NCBI GenBank assembly: GCA_039939375.1
Contig: JBDVJO010000008.1
Coordinates: forward strand, 73,260-137,259
DNA from: Paracrocinitomix sp039939375
Lineage (GTDB): Bacteria; Bacteroidota; Bacteroidia; Flavobacteriales_D; Crocinitomicaceae
DNA: 64,000 nucleotides
Reading direction: 5' to 3'
The notes beneath the pieces were generated by a model. It saw only the letters and a list, made by a program, of their open reading frames with translations. It was not told where the DNA came from and made no database searches. Shown piece by piece: positions 34,696 through 42,884 of this stretch. The position numbers and the translations under genes are program-made. How positions within the stretch are numbered: position 1 is the first letter of the stretch; each line of letters starts with the position of its first letter.

Positions 34696-34830
34696 ATGTC
34701 TGATGAATGGAAACTTCTGTTGTATCCGGCTTTGGCTGGCTTTATGTTAGAAGCTATTGTGATTGTATTACTGCGAATTAGTAGTAGTGGAGCAGTTAGT
34801 AAAGTCAATAAAGACGAAATAATTGATTAG
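34696..34830 (+). CDS. 44-residue single-TM membrane protein
   Basis: The ATG at 34696 is two bases after the preceding stop; a longer in-frame reading from 34615 would overlap the 52-residue gene and is rejected. The product starts M-S-D-E-W-K, has one helix at about 7-26 and a polar tail ending D-E-I-I-D. Its stop overlaps the convergent thiamine-binding gene by 4 bp. Confidence 0.5.
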   Translation: MSDEWKLLLYPALAGFMLEAIVIVLLRISSSGAVSKVNKDEIID

Positions 34831-35120
34831 CGGTCTAGTCTTTTTTCTTCAAAAGTAACATCACCATCTTTTCTATAATGGATTCTGTAATACACTAAGC
34901 ATTCATCTGCACCAGCATCTAATACTGCTTGTTCAGCCTTTTTTGAGATTTTCATGAGCTCGTCATAATCGCCTTCCATTACTGTTTCAAAAGGAGTGAT
35001 TTGATGCTTTACACCTGATTTTTGAATAACTTCAATAGCATGATCAACTAAGTCATAAGTGTGATGAACCTTAGATTTTGGTACTATTTGAATTCCGAGA
35101 GATACTAAATGATTGGTCAT
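34827..35120 (-). CDS. MTH1187-family thiamine-binding-like protein (DUF77)
   Basis: A 97-residue protein starting at the ATG at 35120. It shows the ferredoxin-like pattern L-G-I-Q-I-V-P, then Y-D-L-V-D-H-A-I-E-V-I, T-P-F-E-T-V-M-E-G, which is characteristic of the MTH1187/YkoF-like family. Members bind thiamine or related ligands as small oligomers. The next gene on the strand is dinB, 8 bp upstream, so they are probably transcribed together. Confidence 0.82.
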   Translation of the reverse strand: MTNHLVSLGIQIVPKSKVHHTYDLVDHAIEVIQKSGVKHQITPFETVMEGDYDELMKISKKAEQAVLDAGADECLVYYRIHYRKDGDVTFEEKRLDR

Positions 35121-35128
35121 GCTCAAAT

Positions 35129-36208
35129 TTAAAAATCAAATTTCAATTGGCTGGGTTTTGGTTCAGTAATTTCTCGTTTTTCTTCATAAAAATTAGAAAG
35201 TGATATGCCTAAAAGTCGGACCGATTTTTTAAACTCTTCGGCTTCAACTAATTCCTCAATAACCGAATATATTGTTTGAAAGTCATTTGTTAAATGGTCG
35301 ATAGTTCGAGATCGGGTGATCTGTTGAAAATCAGAAAATTTAACTTTAAGGGTGATGGTTCTTCCTTTCACTTGTGATGAAACCAGACGCTTTTCTATGA
35401 TTTGGGCTATAGCAGTTAGTTTTTGCAAAACTGCTTTATGCCCAATTAAATTTTCTGAATAAGTTCTTTCTGCTCCAACTGATTTTCTCTCCCGATCAGA
35501 TTTTACTGGAGAGTGTTGAATACCTCTAACAATGTTGTAATAGTGCTGTCCTGATTTTCCGAAGTTGGCCTTCAGAAATTCAAGTGATTGTTGTTTTAAT
35601 TGGTCGCCGTTAAAGATGCCCCATGAATGCATTTTTTGAGCTGTTACCTTTCCGACACCAAAGAATTTGTGAATGGGTAATCGCTCTAAAAATTTTTCTA
35701 CTTCATTGGGTTTTATGGTTTTTTGACCATTTGGTTTATTAATGTCACTTGCCACTTTAGCAGTGAACTTATTAATTGAGATTCCGGCAGAAGCCGTCAA
35801 ACCAGTTGTCTCAAATATTCGATCTCTGATTTCTTGGGCGATTTCGGTTGCAGAATTGTGTTGATGGATGTTTTCACTCACGTCTAAGAATGCTTCATCC
35901 AGAGCTAGCGGTTCAACTAAATCTGTATAATCATAAAAGATGGCTCTAATTTGATTGGAGATTTCTTTGTATCGGTCAAAACGGGGTGGAACGAAAATTA
36001 AATCGGGGCATTTGCGTTTGGCTAATTTACCTGACATGGCAGATCGCACCCCAAATTTGCGGGCCTCATAACTTGCGGCAGAAACCACACCTCTTTCCTC
36101 ATTGCCGCCTACGGCAAGTGGTTTTCCTTTAAGTTCAGGATTGTCAAGCGCTTCAACAGATGCATAAAATGCATCCATATCAACATGTATGATTTTTCTA
36201 GGTTCCAG
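35129..36208 (-). CDS. dinB: DNA polymerase IV (DinB) with non-AUG start
   Basis: A Y-family translesion polymerase. The conserved N-terminus R-K-I-I-H-V-D-M-D-A-F-Y-A-S-V-E contains the first catalytic Asp before the first ATG (36178), so that ATG cannot be the true start. Upstream to the in-frame stop at 36218 the codons are ATT ACT CTT CTG GAA CCT AGA, with no ATG, GTG or TTG. I place the start at CTG (36208), giving 359 residues starting M-E-P-R-K. L-A-L-D-E-A-F-L-D-V supplies the other catalytic acids, H-h-H and little-finger domains follow, and Q-L-K-F-D-F at the end is a clamp-binding motif. Confidence 0.9.
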   Translation of the reverse strand: MEPRKIIHVDMDAFYASVEALDNPELKGKPLAVGGNEERGVVSAASYEARKFGVRSAMSGKLAKRKCPDLIFVPPRFDRYKEISNQIRAIFYDYTDLVEPLALDEAFLDVSENIHQHNSATEIAQEIRDRIFETTGLTASAGISINKFTAKVASDINKPNGQKTIKPNEVEKFLERLPIHKFFGVGKVTAQKMHSWGIFNGDQLKQQSLEFLKANFGKSGQHYYNIVRGIQHSPVKSDRERKSVGAERTYSENLIGHKAVLQKLTAIAQIIEKRLVSSQVKGRTITLKVKFSDFQQITRSRTIDHLTNDFQTIYSVIEELVEAEEFKKSVRLLGISLSNFYEEKREITEPKPSQLKFDF

Positions 36209-36247
36209 AAGAGTAATTTAGCTTTGGCTAAACTACTAAATCTAAGT

Positions 36248-36607
36248 CTACAAATTGGCGAGACTTTGAGATCTATAATAGTCACCTTCTTCGTTTAGCG
36301 GATAAAACTGAGTTAGGGTCATGTTTTCATCAGTACCTTTAAACCTGTACTTATTCGTGCAAGCTTGATCGTTATGCCATGTGATGATGACCAATAAATC
36401 GCTATTATCTTCATAATAGTAATGACCTTCAGTTTTGCTGATTGACCCGTCTACTAAATGTGTTGAAATGATGACGGTGTTATCTGATTTAAATTCTAAT
36501 TGCTGAGGTTCAGAAGAAGATTCAGCGAACCATTTTCCGTTCAGAGTAGTTTGACTAAATGCACTAAGAGATAAAATGCCGGATAGGATAAATGTAAAAA
36601 TTTTCAT
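36248..36607 (-). CDS. secreted lipocalin-like small protein
   Basis: A 119-residue protein with a signal peptide (1-18, A-F-S-Q cut). The mature part starts with L-N-G-K-W-F-A-E and contains L-E-F-K-S-D-N-T-V and E-G-H-Y-Y-Y-E, the N-G-x-W opening and strand order of lipocalin-like Bacteroidota proteins. Function and ligand are unknown. It is transcribed alone. Confidence 0.65.
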   Translation of the reverse strand: MKIFTFILSGILSLSAFSQTTLNGKWFAESSSEPQQLEFKSDNTVIISTHLVDGSISKTEGHYYYEDNSDLLVIITWHNDQACTNKYRFKGTDENMTLTQFYPLNEEGDYYRSQSLANL

Positions 36608-36775
36608 GTCTGTGAGTTTGATTGGTTTCTTATCAATTTAAGACAAATTCTAACATGAACCAAGTTTTAATTTCCCAACGTAACATTTTGAAAGTTGCCT
36701 TTTTTAAAGGGTTTCAATTACTTAAACGGTTTAGGAGTTGTGGAAAACTTTGTTATGCATGCACAGTAAAAAAAA

Positions 36776-38401
36776 TTATCGTCTCACGACCTTTTGTTGT
36801 TTGATATTTCCGTTTAAATCAACTTGTAAAATGTAAATTCCTGCTGGCGTGTTAGTTAAGTCGATTTCAGAAGATGGATTCAGTTTTGACAGGACTAATT
36901 GTCCTTTTAGATCAAAAAGTTGAACCGAATTAATCTGTTCTTCAGTTTTAATTTTTAATAATCCGTTAGTTGGATTAGGGTAAACAAAGAAGTCTACTTC
37001 ATTGTCAGCGATAGCTACAGATGGATTTTCTGTGTAGCGTACATCTAACATGGCTTGATCAATTTCGTTTCCGAAAGCAATGTATCTTGAAGAATCTGCA
37101 ATGTCATAACTTAATTTAAACTGTGTCGTTCCGTTTGCATCAATATACTGAAACATAGATGGTGGTAAATCTATCCTCATCCAGTGTCCATTTTGGTCAA
37201 TTGTCCCGTAAGTGCAAAGCGTTGCAGATTCGTCTCCAACAGAAGCGAAATCATCATTTTCTAGGTTAATTGATCCCCCGAAAAAACCGGATTTAATTTC
37301 CAAATCAACATCTAATCCTGCTAAATCATCTCCGTCAGCGCTATCTCTTTGCATGTAAAGTGCAGCATGCTCAATTGTGTAAGTGTCATCAAAAGTTGAT
37401 GTATTAAAGCTAAATACACCTTGTCTTTCTTCAAAGTTTTCATTCCCTATTAAAATGCTTGCTGAATTAGATGAGCTCGCAGTCAATGTTCCATTATAGT
37501 TGGATTCATTTGCCGATATGCTGTGATGGTAATCTCTGAACTGTTGCCAATAGTATTGTGAAAAATACTTTTTTATGAATTCTTCATAAGCATCATCATT
37601 AAGGTGGAATGAGTCTTGTCCTCCAAAATTTAAGGCATCTAATGGTGAAGGGTAGTCATTGTATCCACCAGGTAAAGGGGCTGTGTTAGGAGGGTAGGTT
37701 CCGTATGGTGCAACTTCCAATGGGTCAATTTGTCCGTACACCCATTGCATTAGCCCCAAATTGTTCTCAAATTTAACATTGTTCCAAACGGCGGCCGAAT
37801 CTTCAAAACGATCAGTAGCTAATTGTAATATGCCGTTTAGTTCTTCTGGATTTGGTTGCCCCATGCCATCCCAAGTGTCATAATATGGGTGGAATGGTTG
37901 CGCAAGTGCAGGCAGAGTTCCTACCGTTTCTGAAAAGTTAGCGTAATCATATCCCGCTATGACAATCGTCAAATTAGGGTTAAAGGATAAAACAGTATCA
38001 ATACCATTTTTAATATCGATCATGATAGTATCTAACAAATCTGAAGTCTGTTGATTTGTGAAATCCTTATGCCAAGTTCCTAATGCATCATTTCCGCCAA
38101 GGCTCATATGAACATATTCCAAATCTGGATTTCCTAGAATATAATCTTCAAGTTCTTGAACTCTGCTTGGATCGGTGAAATAATCGCTAGCCTCAGCTCC
38201 ATTAACTGCTAAATTAACTGTTGAGTAGCAGGTAATGTCTGAAAACCCAAAGCGATCTAAATTTTCATTGTAGCTGTTCCCGGTCCAACTGAAAAAGGCC
38301 CAACTGTCGCCAATCACCATCATTTTTTCTGTACTTGGATTGCATTGAGCATTGGAAAAATGAAGCGCAGAAATTAATAGTATACTAAATAGGTATTTCA
38401 T
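36776..38401 (-). CDS. SGNH hydrolase with T9SS sorting domain
   Basis: A 541-residue protein: signal peptide (1-18), SGNH hydrolase domain (about 25-290), a strand-rich middle domain (about 310-450), and a T9SS type A sorting domain (about 470-541). Catalytic blocks are visible: G-D-S-W (block I), S-L-G-G-N-D (block III, G-x-N-D) and D-S-F-H (block V, D-x-x-H). The C-terminus has Y-P-N-P-T-N-G, then G-I-Y-I-L-Q-V and K-V-V-R-R. It should be a secreted lipase or esterase exported by T9SS and possibly anchored to the surface. Confidence 0.88.
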   Translation of the reverse strand: MKYLFSILLISALHFSNAQCNPSTEKMMVIGDSWAFFSWTGNSYNENLDRFGFSDITCYSTVNLAVNGAEASDYFTDPSRVQELEDYILGNPDLEYVHMSLGGNDALGTWHKDFTNQQTSDLLDTIMIDIKNGIDTVLSFNPNLTIVIAGYDYANFSETVGTLPALAQPFHPYYDTWDGMGQPNPEELNGILQLATDRFEDSAAVWNNVKFENNLGLMQWVYGQIDPLEVAPYGTYPPNTAPLPGGYNDYPSPLDALNFGGQDSFHLNDDAYEEFIKKYFSQYYWQQFRDYHHSISANESNYNGTLTASSSNSASILIGNENFEERQGVFSFNTSTFDDTYTIEHAALYMQRDSADGDDLAGLDVDLEIKSGFFGGSINLENDDFASVGDESATLCTYGTIDQNGHWMRIDLPPSMFQYIDANGTTQFKLSYDIADSSRYIAFGNEIDQAMLDVRYTENPSVAIADNEVDFFVYPNPTNGLLKIKTEEQINSVQLFDLKGQLVLSKLNPSSEIDLTNTPAGIYILQVDLNGNIKQQKVVRR

Positions 38402-38419
38402 GTAGAATTTTTAAAAATC

Positions 38420-38427
38420 CAAATTTA
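38420..38427 (-). promoter_or_regulatory. candidate -7 box of the SGNH hydrolase gene
   Basis: The minus strand reads TAAATTTG, 18 nt before the ATG at 38401. A clear -33 box is lacking. Confidence 0.4.
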
Positions 38428-38522
38428 CAGAAACACTTAGATTCATTTTTAACTATTCATACAGGGATTTGTTAAAAATTAAAGTAATGACAAGAAGTAA
38501 TTAAACAATTAACAGCAGTAAT

Positions 38523-38966
38523 CTACTGTTCATTAGCATGCCATTCAGCATAGCTGCTTTGAGTTTCTTGCAGTTTTGCGTATTTCAATTCAATATGAGA
38601 AGGTAGTTTGGGTAGTAATCTTCCTACTATATCCACTAACATATTTTCACATGTCGGTTGAAAATCTGTTAGCCAAACTTTCTTAAAAGCTGTCTCAACA
38701 TCTGCATAACCTTCGTGCGGTGTGTTTTTTCTCACGAGTAAACAGTGGTCATAAACATCCACAACTTCTGGCTTTACAATTTCTTTCAGCTCACCAAAAT
38801 CCATGATCATTCCGTGTTTGGCATGGTTTGGATCATTAATGATTTCACCTGAAATAGAAACTGTTAATACATACGAATGCCCATGAATGTTAGCGCATTT
38901 ACCGTCATATCCCCATAAAGCATGGGCCGTTTCAAAGTTGAATATTTTGGTGACTCTCAACTTCAT
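38523..38966 (-). CDS. queD: 6-carboxytetrahydropterin synthase (QueD)
   Basis: A 147-residue member of the PTPS/QueD family. H15, H28 and H30 are the zinc ligands and C24 (C-A-N-I-H-G-H) the catalytic Cys, the spacing of bacterial QueD. The C-terminal L-Q-E-T-Q-S-S-Y-A-E-W supplies the conserved Glu that binds the pterin. It makes 6-carboxy-5,6,7,8-tetrahydropterin from dihydroneopterin triphosphate, the substrate of QueE (16793-17404 here). It lies 2 bp downstream of the FKBP gene in the same operon. Confidence 0.93.
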   Translation of the reverse strand: MKLRVTKIFNFETAHALWGYDGKCANIHGHSYVLTVSISGEIINDPNHAKHGMIMDFGELKEIVKPEVVDVYDHCLLVRKNTPHEGYADVETAFKKVWLTDFQPTCENMLVDIVGRLLPKLPSHIELKYAKLQETQSSYAEWHANEQ

Positions 38967-38968
38967 TT

Positions 38969-39871
38969 TTACATGTTTTGGCCCGGCGCAATATCCGTGA
39001 AGTCAATAATTTCAATATCAAATACTAGAATCGAATTTGCTGGAATCTCAGGAGAGTCTCTATCACCATATCCTAAATATGGAGGGATAATCAATTTTCC
39101 TTTTCCACCTTTTCCAAACAAAGGAAGGCCTTCTTGCCATCCTAAAATTAATTGGCTAACTGGGAAAGGGAATGTTGTTGGTGTGCCATCAGTTCCGTCA
39201 AATTTATTACCATTTAAAAGATAACCCTCATAATTTAAGGTAAGGAATGAACCTAGATTTGGTTTTTCTTCAGATCCAGCATCTTCCAATTGGATATATA
39301 ATCCTGTTTCAGTTTTGTTGAATTCTCCTAATTTATTCTCTGCTATGTAAGTGTCAATTTCTTCTGAATAATCAACAGACATATCAATTTGAGGTCCAGG
39401 AGCTGTTGGACTAAAATCAATTAATTCAATATCAAAAACTAAAACCGAATTGGCAGGAATCGGTCCTGAAGCTCTACTGCCATATCCTAAATCTGGCGGA
39501 ATAATTAATTTACCTTTTCCACCTTTTCCAAAATGAGGGATTCCTTGTTGCCAACCTTTAATAAGGCTTTCCATTGGGAATGGGAAAGTCACTGCTTCTC
39601 CTCCGGTTCCGTCAAAAACAGTTCCGTCTAACAAATAACCTTCATAGTTTAAGGTCAGATAATCTTGAAGTCCGGGTTTCATTCCTTCACCTTCAATTTC
39701 TGTATAGATGTATAAACCATTGTCTTCTCTTACTGGTTCCCAATCTTCTCCTTCTAAATACTCAGCAATTTGCTTGTCGTATTCAGTTTCAATATAGTCT
39801 TTCTCTTCTTCAGTTTCTCCACCACAACTCATTAAGAACAAGGCCGGAGTAAATAACAATAATTTCTTCAT
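38969..39871 (-). CDS. lipoprotein with two FKBP-type peptidyl-prolyl isomerase domains
   Basis: A 300-residue protein with lipobox L-M-S-C at residue 16. Two FKBP domains (about 65-150 and 200-290) share long identical stretches such as L-T-L-N-Y-E-G-Y-L-L, F-G-K-G-G-K-G-K-L-I-I-P-P and V-L-V-F-D-I-E, each preceded by a similar helix and linker. It is therefore an internal duplication of the whole unit. The domains should accelerate prolyl isomerisation of proteins at the inner face of the outer membrane. The queD gene follows by 2 bp. Confidence 0.9.
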   Translation of the reverse strand: MKKLLLFTPALFLMSCGGETEEEKDYIETEYDKQIAEYLEGEDWEPVREDNGLYIYTEIEGEGMKPGLQDYLTLNYEGYLLDGTVFDGTGGEAVTFPFPMESLIKGWQQGIPHFGKGGKGKLIIPPDLGYGSRASGPIPANSVLVFDIELIDFSPTAPGPQIDMSVDYSEEIDTYIAENKLGEFNKTETGLYIQLEDAGSEEKPNLGSFLTLNYEGYLLNGNKFDGTDGTPTTFPFPVSQLILGWQEGLPLFGKGGKGKLIIPPYLGYGDRDSPEIPANSILVFDIEIIDFTDIAPGQNM

Positions 39872-39890
39872 TTTTTTGAATTTAGTGCAC

Positions 39891-39898
39891 CAAAGATA
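39891..39898 (-). promoter_or_regulatory. -7 box of the FKBP-queD operon
   Basis: The minus strand reads TATCTTTG, with ATTG 16 nt further upstream as a possible -33 element, and an 19-nt distance to the ATG at 39871. Confidence 0.5.
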
Positions 39899-39932
39899 AG
39901 ATGATTATCTGTTTCAATTTGGCATAATCTTA

Positions 39933-39940
39933 TAAATTTG
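39933..39940 (+). promoter_or_regulatory. candidate -7 box abutting the hydrolase start
   Basis: TAAATTTG is followed by only five bases before the ATG at 39946, which predicts a leaderless or nearly leaderless transcript. No -33 box at proper spacing is seen. Confidence 0.4.
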
Positions 39941-39945
39941 GTTAA

Positions 39946-40866
39946 ATGAAGGTCATTTTAGCGATATCGGCATTGTTTTGTTTGGGTTTGGGCTCATGCA
40001 ATCTTGCTAAATGGAATCAAAACCGTTTGACAAAAAAGTTTGATCGTCATGATGTTACAGAAGCTGTTCTTGATACCAACGGACATTCAATTCATTATTT
40101 TGAAGGTGGGAATATTGAAGGTGATGTCATATTATTGATTCATGGTTTTGGAGGAGATGCTCAGGTAACATGGAATAAAACTATTGTTGATTTGTCAGAT
40201 GAGTACCGGATTATCGCCCCAGATTTGTTGTGGTTTGGAGAGAGTATAAGTAATCATTCGGCAAATATTTATGCACAGATTGATGCCATGGGCTTACTTT
40301 TAGATCACCTCAAAGTTGATACGTTCAGTGTTGCCGGAATTTCATATGGAGGATTTGTGACAATGGGCTTGGTTCAGACAAGGGAAGACCAAGTTGATAA
40401 AATGGTTATCATTGATAGCCCAGGAATTACTTATGATGTGAACTTGTTAGATTCAATGGTCGTAAAAACTAGAGTGGATGAAGTTTCAGATATTTTTGTG
40501 CCAAAGTCGCCAAATGAGGTCCAGTTTTTATTGGATTTTGCTTCCTACAAAAACAAAAATGTTCCGAAGGGAATTTTAGAAGATGCTTACGAATTGTATT
40601 TTTCTAAAAACCATGAACAACTTCGGCAATTACTCATATCCTTACCTAGTCAGAAGGATGAATTTTTAAAAAGAGGTTATCAAACTGAATTAGATGCCTA
40701 TGTTTTGTGGGGAGAGTTTGATGAAGTTTTTCCAATTACTGAAGCACAAAAATTATCCGCATATCTCAATGCTGAATTATTGGTGATTCGTAAAGCTGGG
40801 CATGCTCCAAATTTAGAGCGCTATCGTGATTTTGAGAAGAAGTTTCGCTCTTGCCTAGATAACTAA
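39946..40866 (+). CDS. alpha/beta hydrolase, lipoprotein
   Basis: A 306-residue protein with lipobox G-L-G-S-C at residue 18. I-H-G-F-G-G near 65-70 forms the oxyanion region and G-I-S-Y-G-G holds the nucleophile S133. D in L-W-G-E-F-D-E-V-F-P and H in K-A-G-H-A-P-N-L-E-R complete the triad. The fold is that of esterases and C-C hydrolases (MhpC type). A substrate cannot be named. The lipid anchor places it in the envelope. It is followed by a weak hairpin with a T-run. Confidence 0.88.
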   Translation: MKVILAISALFCLGLGSCNLAKWNQNRLTKKFDRHDVTEAVLDTNGHSIHYFEGGNIEGDVILLIHGFGGDAQVTWNKTIVDLSDEYRIIAPDLLWFGESISNHSANIYAQIDAMGLLLDHLKVDTFSVAGISYGGFVTMGLVQTREDQVDKMVIIDSPGITYDVNLLDSMVVKTRVDEVSDIFVPKSPNEVQFLLDFASYKNKNVPKGILEDAYELYFSKNHEQLRQLLISLPSQKDEFLKRGYQTELDAYVLWGEFDEVFPITEAQKLSAYLNAELLVIRKAGHAPNLERYRDFEKKFRSCLDN

Positions 40867-40882
40867 ATTGTTTCTTTTCATT

Positions 40883-40910
40883 TGAGAAAAATGATTATTC
40901 TCATTTTTTT
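40883..40910 (+). terminator. weak intrinsic terminator after the hydrolase gene
   Basis: TGAGAA (40883-40888) and TTCTCA (40898-40903) form a 6-bp stem with a 9-base loop, followed by seven T. The low GC content makes it a modest terminator. Confidence 0.5.
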
Positions 40911-40997
40911 AGCAATCAAACATCATAGAATATAGTGTTGTTTCTTACAATCTTTGCGGTTATGTCAAATTTGTTAAATGTAAAATCTGAAAGGGAA

Positions 40998-41822
40998 ATG
41001 ATAATGAACTCAGCCAGTACGACAGGTTTTAATACTATAATTTTATTAACTGACTTTTCAGATGGAGCTAGGAAAGCAATTAAATATGCTATTGATGCTT
41101 TTGGAGATAAGGTAAGTTATGTATTGATTAATACCTACTATGCAAGAACATCTTCTGCTACCTTATTGGATATAAATGATATTTTGTCAAAAGAATCAAA
41201 TCAAGGACTTCAAAAAGATTTGGATTGGATTAGGCAATCGTATCCATCACTTTACTTAAAAATTCAAATGAAGAGCGTGTTTGGAACGCCGGTAGATGCG
41301 ATAAAGCGCATGGCAAAAGATAAGCGTAATGATTTACTTGTAATGGGAACAACGGGAGCAACGAATTCATCCTCAATATTTTTTGGGAGTGTTGCTGAAA
41401 GGGTGATCAGAACTACAGTAATTCCAGTTTTGGCAATTCCGAAAAAATCAGTTTACAAGGGATTTAATGAAATAGTTTTAGCCGCAGATGGAAAAAGTAG
41501 TTATACAGATGTAATGCTTGCACCCTTAACGAAATTTGCAAAGTACTTCAATTCCGTTATTGATGTTGTTTCAATTAAAACTGATGTGAATAAGGCGGAT
41601 TTTTCTTCTATAGAAAAACAATTACCAGGAGCAAAGTTCAGTGAAATTGAAGGTGAAAACATCCCTCTTATTGTGAAAGGATTTTGTAAATCAAAACGCG
41701 CCAAGATTTTAACTGTTTTACCACGACATACCGGCTTCTTTGAGCGTTTGTTTCATCATAGTGTATCCAAAGACTTGTTAATGCAGGCAGATTTACCAAT
41801 CCTTGCTTTAGAAAAAGACTAG
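40998..41822 (+). CDS. universal stress protein with two USP domains
   Basis: I use the ATG at 40998 (M-I-M-N-S-A-S); an upstream in-frame ATG at 40935 is possible but adds 21 unconserved residues. Domain 1 (about 10-150) has I-I-L-L-T-D-F-S and the ATP-binding G-T-T-G-A-T-N-S-S-S-I-F-F-G-S-V-A-E motif with V-P-V-L-A-I-P. Domain 2 (about 155-274) is degenerate and lacks a clear G-x-G loop. Such tandem USPs are common beside cbb3 oxidase genes. The downstream operon is convergent. Confidence 0.88.
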   Translation: MIMNSASTTGFNTIILLTDFSDGARKAIKYAIDAFGDKVSYVLINTYYARTSSATLLDINDILSKESNQGLQKDLDWIRQSYPSLYLKIQMKSVFGTPVDAIKRMAKDKRNDLLVMGTTGATNSSSIFFGSVAERVIRTTVIPVLAIPKKSVYKGFNEIVLAADGKSSYTDVMLAPLTKFAKYFNSVIDVVSIKTDVNKADFSSIEKQLPGAKFSEIEGENIPLIVKGFCKSKRAKILTVLPRHTGFFERLFHHSVSKDLLMQADLPILALEKD

Positions 41823-42884
41823 TTAAAACCTGAAATTCCTTAATTCATCTTCCTTAAGAATGGTGATGTTAGATCCTTTTATGGCGATATAACCATCCGC
41901 TTTGAATTCTGATAATGTTCTAATAACAGACTCTGTTGCTGTACCAACAATAGCAGCCAAATCGTCTCTGGTGATTGAGATGCTAAAATTCTCGGTGTCA
42001 TTTTCTTTGTACGTTTTCGTCAGTTTTAACAATGCTTCTGCCACCCTTTTTCTCACAGAATCGTATGCCAAGGTTACTAATTCTTCTTGTTGTTCATAAA
42101 CAGACCCAGCAAGCATTTTAATAAACTTATTGGACACTTCTTTTGAGGAGTATAATAAGTCAATGAATTCTTCTCGAGGGATTAAAGTGAGCTCTGTTTC
42201 TTCCATTGCGTTTGCACTTTCTTGGTAAGACATTTCTTTGATTAAAGGCATGTATCCAAAAAAGTCTCCTTTCGCGAAAAGTCCCGTTACAAAGTCTTTT
42301 CCATCCGTATTCATTTTGCTCGTTTTAACTTTACCAGAGTTCACGAAATATAAAAAATTAGGATGATCACCTTCTTGAAAGATGCTATGTTTTTTTGCAT
42401 ATTTCTTAATACGTTTCCCTTCTTTTAGGTGCTCTAAATTTTGAATTTTTGAGGCTTCATCAATAAAGTTGTTTAACCCTTCAGAATTTCTATCAAAATC
42501 TCTCCCGAACTGCTCTACTCTTTTAATTCTTCTTTCAACCGCATCAAGTAATTGAATGTCATCAAAAGGTTTCGTTAAATAGTCATCTGCTCCTAAATTC
42601 ATTCCTTTTCTGAAATCTTCGTTTTCAGATTTAGCTGTTAAAAATATAAATGGAATGACAGATGTTTTAGGGTTTTTAGAAAGTACATGGAGCACTCCAT
42701 ACCCATCTAATTCTGGCATCATAATATCACAAAGAACTAAATCAGGAATCTCTGTTTTAACCAGGTCTACACCGATTTTACCATTTTCTGCAGCAGAAAC
42801 TTTATAATCTGCTAATTCAAGAATCTCTTGAATATTTTCTCTCATCTCAAGATTGTCTTCTATAAGTACAATATGTTTAGTCAT
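41823..42884 (-). CDS. response regulator fused to a Crp-type DNA-binding module
   Basis: 353 residues. The receiver domain (1-125) has D53 as phosphoacceptor, with D9/D10, T83 and K105. A cyclic-nucleotide-binding-like beta-barrel (about 150-250) follows, with G-D-F-F-G-Y, and a Crp-type helix-turn-helix (about 285-345) has D-D-L-A-A-I-V-G-T-A-T-E-S-V-I-R. It is thus a Crp/Fnr-family regulator that takes its signal by phosphorylation. Lack of a four-Cys cluster speaks against direct oxygen sensing. Its start overlaps the kinase gene by 8 bp, so they are a pair. Confidence 0.92.
   Translation of the reverse strand: MTKHIVLIEDNLEMRENIQEILELADYKVSAAENGKIGVDLVKTEIPDLVLCDIMMPELDGYGVLHVLSKNPKTSVIPFIFLTAKSENEDFRKGMNLGADDYLTKPFDDIQLLDAVERRIKRVEQFGRDFDRNSEGLNNFIDEASKIQNLEHLKEGKRIKKYAKKHSIFQEGDHPNFLYFVNSGKVKTSKMNTDGKDFVTGLFAKGDFFGYMPLIKEMSYQESANAMEETELTLIPREEFIDLLYSSKEVSNKFIKMLAGSVYEQQEELVTLAYDSVRKRVAEALLKLTKTYKENDTENFSISITRDDLAAIVGTATESVIRTLSEFKADGYIAIKGSNITILKEDELRNFRF

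Noticed and set aside
34615..34830. 71-codon reading of the third small membrane gene
   Set aside because: It would overlap the 52-residue gene by about 80 bp; the ATG at 34696 sits right behind that gene's stop and fits the packing.
36728..36745. TTTTCCACA-like site (TGTGGAAAA) as DnaA box cluster
   Set aside because: A single relaxed match in a 170-bp gap without further boxes; chance is sufficient explanation.
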